This document shows, piece by piece, positions 45,696 to 55,312 of a stretch of DNA of 64,000 bases. Within the stretch, counting starts at the first letter, position 1, and the number at the start of each line of letters is the position of its first letter. The position numbers and the translations under genes are program-made. This stretch comes from Aureimonas sp. SA4125. Its GTDB lineage: Bacteria > Pseudomonadota > Alphaproteobacteria > Rhizobiales > Rhizobiaceae. The stretch covers positions 186,001 to 250,000 of the forward strand of contig NZ_AP025032.1 in the NCBI RefSeq assembly GCF_019973775.1, written 5' to 3'. The notes under the pieces were generated by a model. It searched no databases and was not told the origin of the DNA. It worked only from the letters and a program-made list of their open reading frames with translations.

Positions 45696-46931
45696 GTGAC
45701 CCAGCTTCCGATCGACGACTGCGGGGCTCTTCTTGCCGCGGATGCCGACGCCCCGGCGCGCGCATGTCCCTCGAGCGGCCTCGTCGAACTGGCACTGGCC
45801 GTCGGCGGCTTTGCCATCGGCACCGGCGAGTTCGCCATCATGGGCCTGCTGCCAAACGTCGCCGCGGGGCTCGGCGTCACGACTCCGGTGGCCGGCCATG
45901 TCATCTCGGCCTATGCGCTCGGCGTCGTGGTCGGGGCGCCGGCCATCGCCATTCTCGCGGCCAAGATGACCCGGCGCTTTCTCCTGATCGGCCTGATGGC
46001 GCTCTTTGCGCTCGGCAATGCCGCGAGCGCGCTGGCGCCCGATTACGCCAGCCTGATGCTTTTCCGATTCCTGTCGGGCGTGCCGCACGGCGCCTATTTC
46101 GGTGTCGCGGCGCTGGTCGCGGCGTCCATGGTGCCGCACCACAAGCGCACCCAGGCGGTCGGCCGGGTGATGCTCGGCCTCACCGTCGCGACGCTCATCG
46201 GCACGCCGTTCGCCACCTTCGTCGGCCAGCATTTCGGGTGGCGCTCGCTGTTTGCCATCGTCGGCACGATCGGCGTCGTCACGGCCCTGCTCATCGCCGC
46301 CCTGCTGCCGCAGGACAGGGTGAAGGATGGCGCGAGCGCCCTGCGCGAACTCGGCGCCCTTCGCCGCCGCCAGGTCTGGCTGACCCTCGGCATCGCCGCC
46401 ATCGGCTTCGGCGGCATGTTCTCGGTGTTCAGCTACATCGTCGCGACCGCCATGGATGTCGCCGGCATGGCCGAATCCTCCGCGCCGCTGATCATGGCTT
46501 GCTTCGGCACCGGCATGGTCGCCGGAAATCTCGTCGGCGCCTGGCTCGCGGATCGCTCGCTGATGGGGACGATCGGCGGCATGCTGGGGCTCAATACCGG
46601 GGTGCTCGTCGTCTTCGCGCTGACGGCGTCGAGCCCGTTCATGCTCTGCGCCTGCGTCTTCCTGATCGGCTGCGGCGTCGCCGTCGGGCCGGCGCTGCAG
46701 ACGCGGCTGATGGACGTTGCCGGCGAAGCGCAGACGCTCGCCGCCGCCCTCAACCACTCCGCCTTCAACGTCGCCAATGCGCTCGGCGCCTGGTTCGGCG
46801 GCATGGCCATCGCCGCCGGCTACGGTTTCGCCTCGACCGGCTGGGTCGGCGCGGCGATGTCGGTCGGCGGCCTCGCCGTCTTCGCCCTGTCCTTTGCGGC
46901 CGAGCGGCGTACCGCGGCGGCCGCTGCATGA
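45696..46931 (+). CDS. MFS efflux transporter (DHA1, AraJ/YdhP-like)
   Basis: A 411-residue major-facilitator protein with twelve predicted membrane segments. The first is GGFAIGTGEFAIMGLLPNVA, typical of the sugar-efflux/chloramphenicol-resistance branch of DHA1. The inter-domain repeats include RFLSGVPHGAYFGVAALVAA. The substrate is unknown. GTG at 45696 is chosen since AGAGGA lies about nine bases upstream; longer frames add a non-membrane N-terminus. The gene ends five bases before the 3' remnant of the IS-split membrane gene. Confidence 0.88.
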   Translation: MTQLPIDDCGALLAADADAPARACPSSGLVELALAVGGFAIGTGEFAIMGLLPNVAAGLGVTTPVAGHVISAYALGVVVGAPAIAILAAKMTRRFLLIGLMALFALGNAASALAPDYASLMLFRFLSGVPHGAYFGVAALVAASMVPHHKRTQAVGRVMLGLTVATLIGTPFATFVGQHFGWRSLFAIVGTIGVVTALLIAALLPQDRVKDGASALRELGALRRRQVWLTLGIAAIGFGGMFSVFSYIVATAMDVAGMAESSAPLIMACFGTGMVAGNLVGAWLADRSLMGTIGGMLGLNTGVLVVFALTASSPFMLCACVFLIGCGVAVGPALQTRLMDVAGEAQTLAAALNHSAFNVANALGAWFGGMAIAAGYGFASTGWVGAAMSVGGLAVFALSFAAERRTAAAAA

Positions 46932-46935
46932 GCTT

Positions 46936-46983
46936 TCAGACGAGGCGGACGCCGGTCAGTTCCATGACGAGGCCGTAGGCGAA
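46936..46983 (-). pseudogene. 3' fragment of the IS-interrupted YIP1-like gene
   Basis: Reading the minus strand from the target-site copy gives FAYGLVMELTGVRLV and a stop at 46936-46938. It joins in frame to the 5' part at 48556-49150 when the insertion and one 7-bp target copy are removed. It has no start of its own. Confidence 0.8.
46977..46983 (+). repeat. 7-bp target-site duplication, left copy
   Basis: AGGCGAA, identical to 48556-48562 and directly outside the left inverted end of the insertion. Confidence 0.8.
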
Positions 46984-48555
46984 GTCGCCCGTGAAGAACG
47001 CCCATCAGGCGGTTTCGGGCTGAAGGTTTTGGCCTGTCGAGGCGATGAGAGTTGACCAGAGAATGGCCAGCCAAAGCGAGAGCCAGGCGAGGATCCGTCT
47101 GAAGTTGTAGCCGACGGCGGCGAGGACGGCGTTGGCGGCGTCGCCGATTGTGTGGGCGAGGTGGTTGCGGCCCATGCGGTGGTCTTCTTTCAGATGGCCG
47201 ATGACGGGCTCGACGGCCGAGCGGCGGCGCATCTCGCGGCGGATCTGGTCGGTCATGCCGCGCTTCTGGCCCGCGGTGTAGACCTTGAAGCGGTGGCTCT
47301 GCGGGGCGTTGTGGCCCTTGTAGCCGGCGTCGGCGATGATCCGCGTCAGCGTCGCGCCGATCTGCGCCTCGATGGCGGGGATGACCGCGGCCAGCGTATG
47401 CCCGTCATAGGGCTTGCCCGGCAGGGCCGCGACGTGGGTGACGAACTGGCCGCCCTTGGAGCGCGTGAGCGTGGTGGCGACCGAGACCTTGACGCCGAAC
47501 TCGTAAGGCCGGTGGGCTTTGCCCTTGCCGATGCATTCGACCTCGGGCGCATGCAGGCTGAACACCCTGAGGTCGGCATCCCTCGGCATGCCCCTGACGC
47601 GGTTGAGGTTCCGGTTGCCGGCATGGACCCGCCGAGCGAGCATGAGTTCCTGCGCGGTGGCCGCCTCGAGCTCGGCGTCGCCCTTGGCCTTGCGCACGAT
47701 GTCGCGGATGACGCGGCCGAGATAGGTCCGCAAGGTCCGCAACGCCTTGCCAGCCCGCTTGAACTGCTTGGCATGGGCATAGCGCTGCTGCCGGATCAAG
47801 GCGATCTTGCCGAGCCGGGCGTAGGACTGGCGCAGATCGAGCCCCAGCGTCTTGGCCAGCCGCACCAGGCGCTCGCGGGCGCGGTGCATCAGCCTGGCAT
47901 CGGTCGGATGCGCCACGGCTTTGGGCTGCACCGTCGTGTCGACCACCGCCTTGGTGAAGTCCGCGGGCTTGGCAGCGCCGGTGCGCAACGCCGTGGCGAG
48001 GCTCTCCTGCACCAGGGCGTTCAGCCTCTCCTCGCCCATCCGCTGGCGCCAGCGCGTCATCGACGAGCGGTCGAAGGGCAGCGCGTGGCGGAAGAATTCC
48101 TCGCCGCAGAAGAGCTGGAAGTAAGGGTTCTCCACCCAGCGATCGCACAGCGCCTCGTCGGAGAGATCGTGCATCGACTTCAGGATCGCCAGGCCCGCCA
48201 TCAGCCGCGTCGGCAGAGGCGGCTGGCCCGGCCCATCCGAATAGACCGTGCCGAAGCGCTCCTCCAGAAACCGCCAGTCGATCACCCGGCCGAGCCTGGC
48301 CAGCGGGTGCCTCATGTCGACGATCTGGTCGAGCCGGGCTCGGAAAAGATCGCTCTGACCGCTGTCCCGACGCTCCCTCGGCCGCATCCCCTGGCTCCGT
48401 TTCCAGTTGCTCCAAAGCCATGGAATCACGCCTTCACGCCGCGCGCAATTTGCAAGTTTCCGCGCTCCACAGAGACAGAAACTGGCAAAAACGAGATCTT
48501 CCCGAAATCAAGAAATACTCGAAGATCAACGGGTTAGGGATACTTCACGGGCGAC
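46984..48555 (-). mobile_element. IS5-like insertion sequence (1572 bp)
   Basis: The element is bounded by 13-bp perfect inverted repeats, GTCGCCCGTGAAG at 46984-46996 and its complement at 48543-48555. It is flanked by the direct repeat AGGCGAA. One transposase gene fills it, ending 21 bases from the left end. Removing the element plus one flank restores a continuous gene, which confirms the boundaries. The 7-bp duplication is not the usual size for the IS5 subgroup proper, so the family name rests on the transposase. Confidence 0.85.
47005..48387 (-). CDS. IS5-family transposase
   Basis: A 460-residue DDE transposase. The N-terminal region (RPRERRDSGQSDLFRARLDQ, then DLSDEALCDRWVENPYFQLF) is typical of IS5-type enzymes. 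The catalytic residues are Asp in AVVDTTVQPKAV, Asp in RIIADAGYKGHN and Glu in RRRSAVEPVIGHLK, the last fitting the R...E-(6)-K signature. The gene appears intact, so the element may still be active. ATG at 48387 is chosen by similarity; an ATG at 48429 would add 14 residues. Confidence 0.9.
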   Translation of the reverse strand: MRPRERRDSGQSDLFRARLDQIVDMRHPLARLGRVIDWRFLEERFGTVYSDGPGQPPLPTRLMAGLAILKSMHDLSDEALCDRWVENPYFQLFCGEEFFRHALPFDRSSMTRWRQRMGEERLNALVQESLATALRTGAAKPADFTKAVVDTTVQPKAVAHPTDARLMHRARERLVRLAKTLGLDLRQSYARLGKIALIRQQRYAHAKQFKRAGKALRTLRTYLGRVIRDIVRKAKGDAELEAATAQELMLARRVHAGNRNLNRVRGMPRDADLRVFSLHAPEVECIGKGKAHRPYEFGVKVSVATTLTRSKGGQFVTHVAALPGKPYDGHTLAAVIPAIEAQIGATLTRIIADAGYKGHNAPQSHRFKVYTAGQKRGMTDQIRREMRRRSAVEPVIGHLKEDHRMGRNHLAHTIGDAANAVLAAVGYNFRRILAWLSLWLAILWSTLIASTGQNLQPETA

Positions 48556-49150
48556 AGGCGAAGAGCGACAGCACCAGCATCAACAGCACGATCGCGACCG
48601 CCGCGAGAATGTCCCGGCCGAGCGCGCTGGAGGTCAGGCGTATGGTCAGCGCGATCGAGCCTAAGCCGGCGACGAGGCCGAGCCCCGCCATAATCTCCCC
48701 GTCGCCGGCCATGAGCCCGATCAGCCAGTAGGGCACGAGCGCCCAGGCGATCAGCGCCCCGCCCCAGTTCGTCGCGACGACGAGCGGCACGATCTTGCGC
48801 GAATAGCCGATGGGTCGGGCGACCAGCATCAGCACCACGACCGGCAGGATCCAGGCGAGGAAATCGGCCAGCGCATGGGCCGAATAAGCCAGCGCGGGCG
48901 AGGGCACGAGAAGCGCCACCGGACGCGGCAGTCTCTCGAACTGCACCCAGGACAGCGCCATTGGCGGCAGCGCCACCGGTATCGCGAAGAACGACCGCCA
49001 GAACCCGTCGGCCGACAGATCCAGTCGCCGCAGACCCTCGGCCCGGCCGAGCATCAGCTCCGCGGCACCCGTGAAGTAACGCAGGACTTCGTCCAGCGTC
49101 GGCGTTGCGTCAGGCGTGGGCGGCGAACCAACGGGCGATGAAGGCGTCAT
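48545..49150 (-). pseudogene. YIP1-like membrane protein, truncated by the insertion sequence
   Basis: A predicted 201-residue membrane protein with about five hydrophobic segments between residues 53 and 198 and a conserved RRLDLSADGFWRSFFAIPVA near the first. It reads into the insertion and stops after three foreign residues (CRP). The uninterrupted gene would encode 211 residues ending LFAYGLVMELTGVRLV. Only the tail after the last membrane segment is lost, so some function may remain. Its start overlaps the 3' end of dapE by 41 bases. Function unknown. Confidence 0.8.
48556..48562 (+). repeat. 7-bp target-site duplication, right copy
   Basis: AGGCGAA, directly outside the right inverted end of the insertion. 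Confidence 0.8.
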
Positions 49151-50321
49151 AGATTTCCGTCAGGGTCTCGAGATCGGAAAGGGCCACCCGCTCATTGGAC
49201 ATGTGCATGGTCTTGCCGACAAGCCCAAACTCGACCACCGGGCAATGATCCTTGAGGAAGCGGGCGTCGGAGGTGCCGCCGGAGGTCGACAGCGCCGGCA
49301 CCCGCCCGGTGACCGACTGCACGGCTTCCGACAGCGCCTTGGTCAGCGCATCGTCGCGGGTCAGAAAGGCGTCGGACGGGTTTCCACGCCAGACCATCTC
49401 GAAGGCGAGCGGCGTGTCCCGCTCGCCGCGCCAGCGGCGGTTCTCGGCGGCGAGCGCCAGCCGCCGCTCGATCTCCGCGGAAAGGCTTGCGGCCGTCCAT
49501 TCGTCGTTGAAGCGGATGTTGAAGGAAGCGCTCGCCCGGCCCGGAATGACGTTGGCGGAGAGATTGCCAAAAGTGTCGAGCGCGGTGATCTCGAGGTTCG
49601 AGGCCTGGAAGCGCGCATTGCCAGCGTCGAGCGGCTCGGCGAGCAGCGCATCCATCAGCGCCATGAGCCCGCGCACCGGATTGTCGGCGAGATGGGGATA
49701 GGCGACATGGCCCTGCACGCCGCGCACCGTGACGGTGCCAGAGAGCGAGCCGCGCCGGCCGATCTTGATCATGTCGCCGAGCGCCTGGGGATTGGTCGGC
49801 TCGCCGACGACACAGGCGTCGAAACGTTCGCCGCGCTCGGCTGCCCAGGCGAGGAGCTTTGCCGTGCCGTTGATCGCCGGACCCTCCTCGTCGCCGGTGA
49901 TCAGCAGCGAGACCTGGCCCCACGGCAGGCCGCCGCGCGCCGTGTGGCGGCCGAGGGCGGCGACGAAGCAGGCGATGCCGCCCTTCATGTCCACCGCGCC
50001 GCGGCCGTAGAGCTCGCCATCCGCGATGACGCCGGCGAAGGGCGGATGCTTCCAGTCGCTCTCGTCGCCGGGAGGCACGACGTCCGTGTGGCCCGCGAAG
50101 ACGAGATGCGGCCCGGTGGAGCCCGTCCTTGCGAAGAGATTCTCGATGTCCGCCGTACCGTCCTCGGCGAAGACGGGACGCGCGACGGCAAAGCCGAGCG
50201 GAACCAGCAGGGCCTCCAGAGTCGCCAGCGCCCCGGCGTCGGCGGGTGTGACCGAGGGGTAGCGGACGAGGCGCTGCAGGATGGCGGTGGGGTCGGTGAG
50301 GTCGGGGATGTCGTTCAGCAT
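49110..50321 (-). CDS. dapE: Succinyl-diaminopimelate desuccinylase
   Basis: A 403-residue M20 metallo-hydrolase of the lysine/meso-diaminopimelate pathway. The metal and catalytic residues lie in [23 protein letters not shown] and [11 protein letters not shown]. The C-terminal [20 protein letters not shown] and [14 protein letters not shown] are family-specific. dapD lies nearby on the same strand, separated by a plus-strand lipoprotein gene. Confidence 0.95.
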   Translation of the reverse strand: MLNDIPDLTDPTAILQRLVRYPSVTPADAGALATLEALLVPLGFAVARPVFAEDGTADIENLFARTGSTGPHLVFAGHTDVVPPGDESDWKHPPFAGVIADGELYGRGAVDMKGGIACFVAALGRHTARGGLPWGQVSLLITGDEEGPAINGTAKLLAWAAERGERFDACVVGEPTNPQALGDMIKIGRRGSLSGTVTVRGVQGHVAYPHLADNPVRGLMALMDALLAEPLDAGNARFQASNLEITALDTFGNLSANVIPGRASASFNIRFNDEWTAASLSAEIERRLALAAENRRWRGERDTPLAFEMVWRGNPSDAFLTRDDALTKALSEAVQSVTGRVPALSTSGGTSDARFLKDHCPVVEFGLVGKTMHMSNERVALSDLETLTEIYDAFIARWFAAHA

Positions 50322-50492
50322 GATTTGGCTTTATCGCAAAAGCCTGGGGACTGCCACGCATGCAATAGTTGCCAAAAGGTTTCACTGGCGCACGGAACGT
50401 GATCTGTGTGGGGGAATGTGGCGGGTCGCCTTCCCGCTGCCATGTTTGCCGCCGAACGGAATGGACGATCTTTAATGTTCTCGGAGAAACTC

Positions 50493-51776
50493 ATGCGATC
50501 AGCATCGGAAATGGTTTGGCAGGCGCTTCGCCGCGCACCCGCCACCCTTCGTCCCGTCGCCCTGATCGCTCTGGCCGCCCCGTTTGCCCTTTCCGCCTGC
50601 GTGTCGAACCAGCAGGGCACCAAGTCCGCCTCGCTGACGAACCCCGCGTCCCCCTCGTCGACTCCCGCCACCGACGCCTATGGATACGCGCCCGTGCGCA
50701 TCTCGGCCTTTGCCGATGGCACGCGCGTTCCCGAACCGTCGCAGAAGCCCGATGCCGCCAGGCTCGCAGCGCTCGCCAATGGGACGGCGCCAGGAAAGAC
50801 AGGTGCCGTTGCGCCGAGCGCGCCGCCCGCCGATGCGGTCGCAGCGCTGGCCGCGGACGTTGCCGAGCGCAAGGCGAGCACTGTCGCGCCCCAGCCTGCC
50901 GTGGTGACGAGCGAGGCCGTCACCCCTGAGGCCGTTGCGGTCAAGGCGGCAGGCTATGCCGCGGTCGAAAAGCCCTCCGCTGGTGCCCGCATCGCCGCCG
51001 CGGCCACCGCGCTCAATCCCGTGACGGCCGTTCCCGCCACCATCGCTGCCGTCGCCGACACCGCCGCCGCCGTGACGGTCGCCGCGGTCGAAACCACGAC
51101 GAAGGCCGTGGATGTCGTGAGCCACCGCATCAACGATACCTTCAAAGGCACCGACACCATTACCGGCGACGCCGCGATCGACCGGATGATCGAGCGTGCC
51201 GCCGCCGACAACGGCATTCCGAGCGAACTCGCCTATGCCGTCGTGCGCGTCGAAAGCCACTACAATCCCAAGGCCAAGGGCAGCGGCGTCTACGGCCTTT
51301 CGCAGATCCAGCCGGCGACGGCGCGCGGCCTCGGCTTCGCCGGCAAGCCGAGTGATCTTTTCGATCCCCAGACGAATCTGCGCTATGGCATGAAATATCT
51401 TGCCGGCGCCTGGCAGAAGAGCGGCCACGACGTCTGCGGCGCGGCGATGAAATACAAGGGCGGCCACCGCACCACGAAGATGAGCCGCTCGGCCGCCGTC
51501 TACTGCGCCAACGTCAAGCGCCACATGGCGGCCATCGAGCGCCGCCGCGGATCGGCCAACCGCGGAACCCTCGTCGCCGCCGCCCAGCGTGATCAGCAGA
51601 TCGCTCTCGCCTCCACCGCTCCGGTGGCCAAGACCGTCGCAGCGTCCGCCATTCCCGGCGTTTCGACCGCGCCGCTGGCTGTCGGCATGACCGTCGCGGC
51701 CGGCAATGCCGATCGCAGCCGCCGTGTCATCCAGCGCACGACGCCCGTCGCCGCCTCGCTCGGCCTGACCGACTGA
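50493..51776 (+). CDS. SLT-domain lytic transglycosylase, lipoprotein
   Basis: A 427-residue envelope protein. The N-terminal signal ends in a lipobox (LSAC near residue 34). Residues ~40-220 are Ala/Val/Thr-rich and low in complexity. The SLT domain spans about residues 228-340: ERAAADNGIPSELAYAVVRV with catalytic Glu in RVESHYNPKAKG, then YGLSQIQPATARGLGF and NLRYGMKYLAGAW. A long C-terminal tail follows. The ATG at 50493 has GGAG six bases upstream; ATG 50475 is possible. Confidence 0.88.
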   Translation: MRSASEMVWQALRRAPATLRPVALIALAAPFALSACVSNQQGTKSASLTNPASPSSTPATDAYGYAPVRISAFADGTRVPEPSQKPDAARLAALANGTAPGKTGAVAPSAPPADAVAALAADVAERKASTVAPQPAVVTSEAVTPEAVAVKAAGYAAVEKPSAGARIAAAATALNPVTAVPATIAAVADTAAAVTVAAVETTTKAVDVVSHRINDTFKGTDTITGDAAIDRMIERAAADNGIPSELAYAVVRVESHYNPKAKGSGVYGLSQIQPATARGLGFAGKPSDLFDPQTNLRYGMKYLAGAWQKSGHDVCGAAMKYKGGHRTTKMSRSAAVYCANVKRHMAAIERRRGSANRGTLVAAAQRDQQIALASTAPVAKTVAASAIPGVSTAPLAVGMTVAAGNADRSRRVIQRTTPVAASLGLTD

Positions 51777-51905
51777 TCGGCCACGTCTTTCAAAAGCCGG
51801 TCTCGGTTGACGGCAGGAGAGGCGACCGAACGCCAACGGCTCCTGCGACCCGTCGAATCGCCGGTGACGGCGTGCCGCCGGCCCATCCTCAATGAGTTTT
51901 TCGCC

Positions 51906-52751
51906 TCAGCTGCGCAGCAGCTCGTTGATCGAGGTCTTCGACCGCGTGCGCTCGTCGACGCGCTTCACGATGACCGCGCAATAGAGGCCCGGGCCGGGCT
52001 CGTTGCCGATTGGCTTGCCGGGCATCGAGCCCGCCACCACCACGGAGTAGGGCGGCACTTCGCCGTAGAACACCTCGCCGGTGGCGCGATCGACGATCTT
52101 CGTCGACTGTCCGAGATAGACGCCCATGCCGAGCACCGAGCCCTCGCGCACGATGCAGCCTTCGACGACTTCCGAGCGCGCACCGATGAAGCAGTTGTCC
52201 TCGATGATCGTCGGCCCCGCCTGCATCGGCTCCAGCACGCCGCCGATGCCGACACCGCCCGACAGGTGGACATGCTTGCCGATCTGGGCGCAGGAGCCGA
52301 CGCTCGCCCAGGTATCGACCATCGTGCCCTCGCCGACATAGGCGCCGAGATTGACGAAGGACGGCATCAGGACGACGTCGCGGGCGATAAAGGCGGAGCG
52401 GCGCGCGATGGCGCCGGGTACCGCACGAAAGCCCGCGGCCTTGAACTCGGCCTCGCCCCAGCCGGCCCATTTCGCCGGCACCTTGTCGAACCAGTGGGCG
52501 CCGTCGGGCCCGCCCGAGACCGGCGCCATCGGGTTCAGCCGGAAGGAAAGGAGCACCGCCTTCTTCAGCCACTGATGCACCGTCCAGGCCCCGTCCTCGC
52601 CGCGCGTGGCGACGCGTGCCTCGCCGCGGTCGAGGAGCGTCAGCGCGGTGTCGACGGCCTCGCGAACGGCGCCCGTGGTCTCGGTGGAGATCCCGTCGCG
52701 CGCCTCGAAGGCGGCTTCGATGGTACGCGCGAGGTCGTCATGGGCGGTCAT
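51906..52751 (-). CDS. dapD: Tetrahydrodipicolinate N-succinyltransferase
   Basis: A 281-residue left-handed beta-helix acyltransferase of lysine/diaminopimelate synthesis, using succinyl-CoA. Hexapeptide repeats run through the middle ([55 protein letters not shown]). ATG at 52751 gives the normal family length; a TTG 10 codons upstream is not favoured. Confidence 0.96.
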   Translation of the reverse strand: MTAHDDLARTIEAAFEARDGISTETTGAVREAVDTALTLLDRGEARVATRGEDGAWTVHQWLKKAVLLSFRLNPMAPVSGGPDGAHWFDKVPAKWAGWGEAEFKAAGFRAVPGAIARRSAFIARDVVLMPSFVNLGAYVGEGTMVDTWASVGSCAQIGKHVHLSGGVGIGGVLEPMQAGPTIIEDNCFIGARSEVVEGCIVREGSVLGMGVYLGQSTKIVDRATGEVFYGEVPPYSVVVAGSMPGKPIGNEPGPGLYCAVIVKRVDERTRSKTSINELLRS

Positions 52752-52979
52752 CGGGCATGGCTCCGGTTGGCGGCAGTTCAACTTGTCGCTTCCGTCTAGT
52801 AGAAGGGCGAAAGAGGGTCAATTCACCCCGGCGGCGCGCGGCCCGGTCCGGCGGACGAGCCACGCAGGAAGGCCCGGGCGATATCGGGCCCCAGCGCCGG
52901 GGAACGGGCCATTGGAGTGAGCAGGCCGGAAATCGACGCGGCTACGGAGGCCGGGGTCTTCGGCAAGACAGGAATGGAC

Positions 52980-53828
52980 ATGACGGACGATACCGATCGG
53001 CGCGGCACCTGGGATCCCTTTCCGAGTTCGCGCCTCGACCAGGAACGGCAGGACGAGGTGCCGTCGACAGAGCAGACGCGCTCGCAGACCTATCGCCTCG
53101 CCTTCGACGACGAGGAATTCCTGACCAGCGCCTCGACGCGGGGCGTGCGCCTGCAACTCGAGCTGATGAAGGCCGAGAACGGCCTCGACGAGGCCGGCAT
53201 CCTGTCGACCGTCGTCCTCTTCGGCGGGGCGCGCATCCCCGAGCCGGGCAAGGCGGCATGGGCCGGGCGCACGCCCGAGCAGAAGGCGCGGCTCGAAGCC
53301 AATTCGCACTATTACGAAACGGCCCGGCGCTTCGCGCGGCTCGCCTCGCTGCATTCGGCCGCCTCGCATGGCGGCAAGGAGTTCGTCATCGTCACCGGCG
53401 GCGGACCGGGCGTCATGGAAGCCGGCAATCGCGGGGCGGCCGATGTCGGCGGCGTGTCCGTCGCGCTGAACATCGTCCTGCCGCACGAGCAGGCGCCGAA
53501 CCCCTACGCCACGCCCGAGCTCTGCTTCCGCTTCCACTACTTCGCCATTCGCAAGATGCATTTCCTGCTGCGGGCAAAAGCGATGGCGATCTTTCCCGGC
53601 GGCTTCGGCACGCTGGACGAACTGTTCGAGGCACTGACGCTCATCCAGACCCGGCGCATGGCGAGGATCCCCGTGGTTCTCTTCGGCAAGGAGTTCTGGA
53701 ACCGGGTGCTGCACCTCGACGTGCTGGCCGGAGAGGGGCTGATCGCGCCGGACGATCTGAACCTCATCCAGTTCGCCGACACGGCGGAAGAGGGCTGGGA
53801 GATCATCCGCGGATTCTACGGATTCTAG
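52980..53828 (+). CDS. LOG-family protein (Rossmann fold, lysine-decarboxylase-like)
   Basis: A 282-residue member of the LOG/TIGR00730 group, related to cytokinin-nucleotide phosphoribohydrolases. It has the nucleotide-binding VTGGGPGVMEAGNRGA and the diagnostic PGGFGTLDELFE. The N-terminal ~70 residues before VVLFGGARIPEPGK are an extension seen in larger bacterial members. It probably cleaves a nucleoside monophosphate such as AMP; the physiological substrate is not known. The start is uncertain among ATG 52980, ATG 52974 and GTG 52917. Confidence 0.87.
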   Translation: MTDDTDRRGTWDPFPSSRLDQERQDEVPSTEQTRSQTYRLAFDDEEFLTSASTRGVRLQLELMKAENGLDEAGILSTVVLFGGARIPEPGKAAWAGRTPEQKARLEANSHYYETARRFARLASLHSAASHGGKEFVIVTGGGPGVMEAGNRGAADVGGVSVALNIVLPHEQAPNPYATPELCFRFHYFAIRKMHFLLRAKAMAIFPGGFGTLDELFEALTLIQTRRMARIPVVLFGKEFWNRVLHLDVLAGEGLIAPDDLNLIQFADTAEEGWEIIRGFYGF

Positions 53829-53930
53829 ATCTCCCCCGGGGCCCGCCGATCGCGAAACCCGTGCCTCGCCCGCTCGCCCGGCCCTTCCGCCTCGCCCCGC
53901 CGCGGAACTTCGGCGACGGCGCCGAGTTGG

Positions 53931-54036
53931 GCGCTAAAGCGGGATGGCTTTTCTTCGAATCGCCGTCCCGCTTGAGTTCTTTGTTTCCGCATGATCTCCG
54001 AAAGCCGGAAGCCACCTTTCGGGATCATGCGCTAAA
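53931..54036 (+). repeat. Rhizobial-type palindromic intergenic repeat (two hairpins)
   Basis: Two palindromes lie in tandem. AAGCGGGATGGC (53937-53948) pairs with GCCGTCCCGCTT (53962-53973). After a spacer GAGTTCTTTGTTTCC a 42-base palindrome follows (53989-54030), with arms GCATGATC/GATCATGC and inner CCGAAAG/CTTTCGG-like pairs. GCGCTAAAG occurs at the outer edge and GCTAAAG again after it. The pattern matches mosaic palindromic repeats recalled from many rhizobial genomes. Confidence 0.7.
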
Positions 54037-54060
54037 GCAGCCCAGCGAAAGGCCGATCCG

Positions 54061-54375
54061 ATGTCCGACACCGATTCCGATATGATGCGCCACCAGCAGG
54101 ATCTCGACACGCCCCAGCACATCGACGAGCACGATGAGACGGCAGCGACTGACAAAGCGGACAGCGATCCCGCCAGCGCGGCGGCACGGGCGTCAGCCCT
54201 CGCCAACAAGACGCCGCATCAGGGCGGCGGCCAGGACGACGTTCTCGGACAGAACAAGCGGTCCAGCTACACCCAGGAAAACGAGGTCTTCGAGGACGGG
54301 CGAACCGACGCGAAGCCCTCGTCGGAAAAAACGCCGCCGCTGGCCTCCAAGGGCCGTTCGCTCCTCGGGAACTGA
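54061..54375 (+). CDS. Small hydrophilic protein of unknown function
   Basis: A 104-residue protein that is strongly hydrophilic and probably disordered, rich in Asp, Ser, Lys and Gln. It contains ANKTPHQGGGQDDVLGQNKR and ends KGRSLLGN. No signal, membrane segment or known domain is seen. GAAAGG lies about eight bases upstream. It begins about 30 bases after the palindromic repeat. The frame choice is supported by the absence of any better gene; function unknown. Confidence 0.6.
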   Translation: MSDTDSDMMRHQQDLDTPQHIDEHDETAATDKADSDPASAAARASALANKTPHQGGGQDDVLGQNKRSSYTQENEVFEDGRTDAKPSSEKTPPLASKGRSLLGN

Positions 54376-54376
54376 C

Positions 54377-55096
54377 CTATCCGATCCGTGCCAGAAACGC
54401 CGCGAGATCGTCGGTGACGAAGTCGATATGGGCGCCCTCGCGGCCCTCGTGCTCCCAGGCGTCGCCGACGAGCTCCTCCATCGCCGGCGGCACGATCAGC
54501 ACCGTGCGCATGCCGAGAAGCTTTGGAACTTCGAGATTGCGGGCGAGGTCCTCGAACATCGCCGCGCGCCGTCCGTCGATCTTGAACAGGCCGACGAACT
54601 TGTCATAGCTCGCCTGCGCCGGCTTCGGGTTGAGCCCGGCGGCGACGATGTCGAAGATGTCCTCGAAATCGTCGAGAATGCCGAGCTGGCGCGCCGTGCG
54701 CTCGGCATGACCGCGGTCGCCATTGGTGAAGATGAATTTTCGGCCGGGAAGGCGGCGGATTTCGGCGCCGAGCGCCGGGTCGGGGGCGACGCCGGAATAG
54801 TCGATGTCGTGGACGAATTCGAGAAAGGCGTCGGGGTCGACGGCGTGCTCGGTCATCAGCCCGCGCAATGTCGTGCCGTGATGGCGGTAGAGCCCTTTCT
54901 GGACGACGCGCGCCTCCTCCGCCGGCAGCCGCAGGAAATCCGACACGAAGGCCGTCATCCGCGCGTCGATCTGCGCGAAGAGGTTGGTGCGGCGGGGATA
55001 TAGCGTGTTGTCGAGGTCGAACACCCAGTCGCGCACGTCGGCGAAATCGCCGGGCGTGGCGTCGGCGGTGTGGCGAAGGGAGGTGTCAGCGGTCAT
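54377..55096 (-). CDS. HAD-family pyrimidine 5'-nucleotidase
   Basis: A 239-residue HAD phosphatase of the pyrimidine 5'-nucleotidase type. Motif I is VFDLDNTLYPRR, with the nucleophile and acid Asp. Motif II is FIFTNGDRGHAER, and the later motif is AAMFEDLARNLEVPK. It dephosphorylates nucleotides such as UMP, or detoxifies non-canonical ones. The ATG at 55096 starts close to the conserved part; ATG 55141 would add 15 residues. It sits next to argB, a common rhizobial arrangement. Confidence 0.9.
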   Translation of the reverse strand: MTADTSLRHTADATPGDFADVRDWVFDLDNTLYPRRTNLFAQIDARMTAFVSDFLRLPAEEARVVQKGLYRHHGTTLRGLMTEHAVDPDAFLEFVHDIDYSGVAPDPALGAEIRRLPGRKFIFTNGDRGHAERTARQLGILDDFEDIFDIVAAGLNPKPAQASYDKFVGLFKIDGRRAAMFEDLARNLEVPKLLGMRTVLIVPPAMEELVGDAWEHEGREGAHIDFVTDDLAAFLARIG

Positions 55097-55312
55097 GGCA
55101 TCCGGGGCATGTTCGAGAAACGCCCGGCGCTGCGGGTCCATCGCCCGGTATAGGCGTCCTGCCTCGGCCGGGCCTTGCGTGAAGGCCTTCGCCCTCCACG
55201 CTTCCTTAGCATCGCCGTCGCGGCCCTGCCAAATTGGGGCGGCGTCGCGGCGGCGGTGAACCTTGCTCGGACGAGGGCGGGCCGTGTCGCCGCGGGATCT
55301 CGAAGCCGCGCC

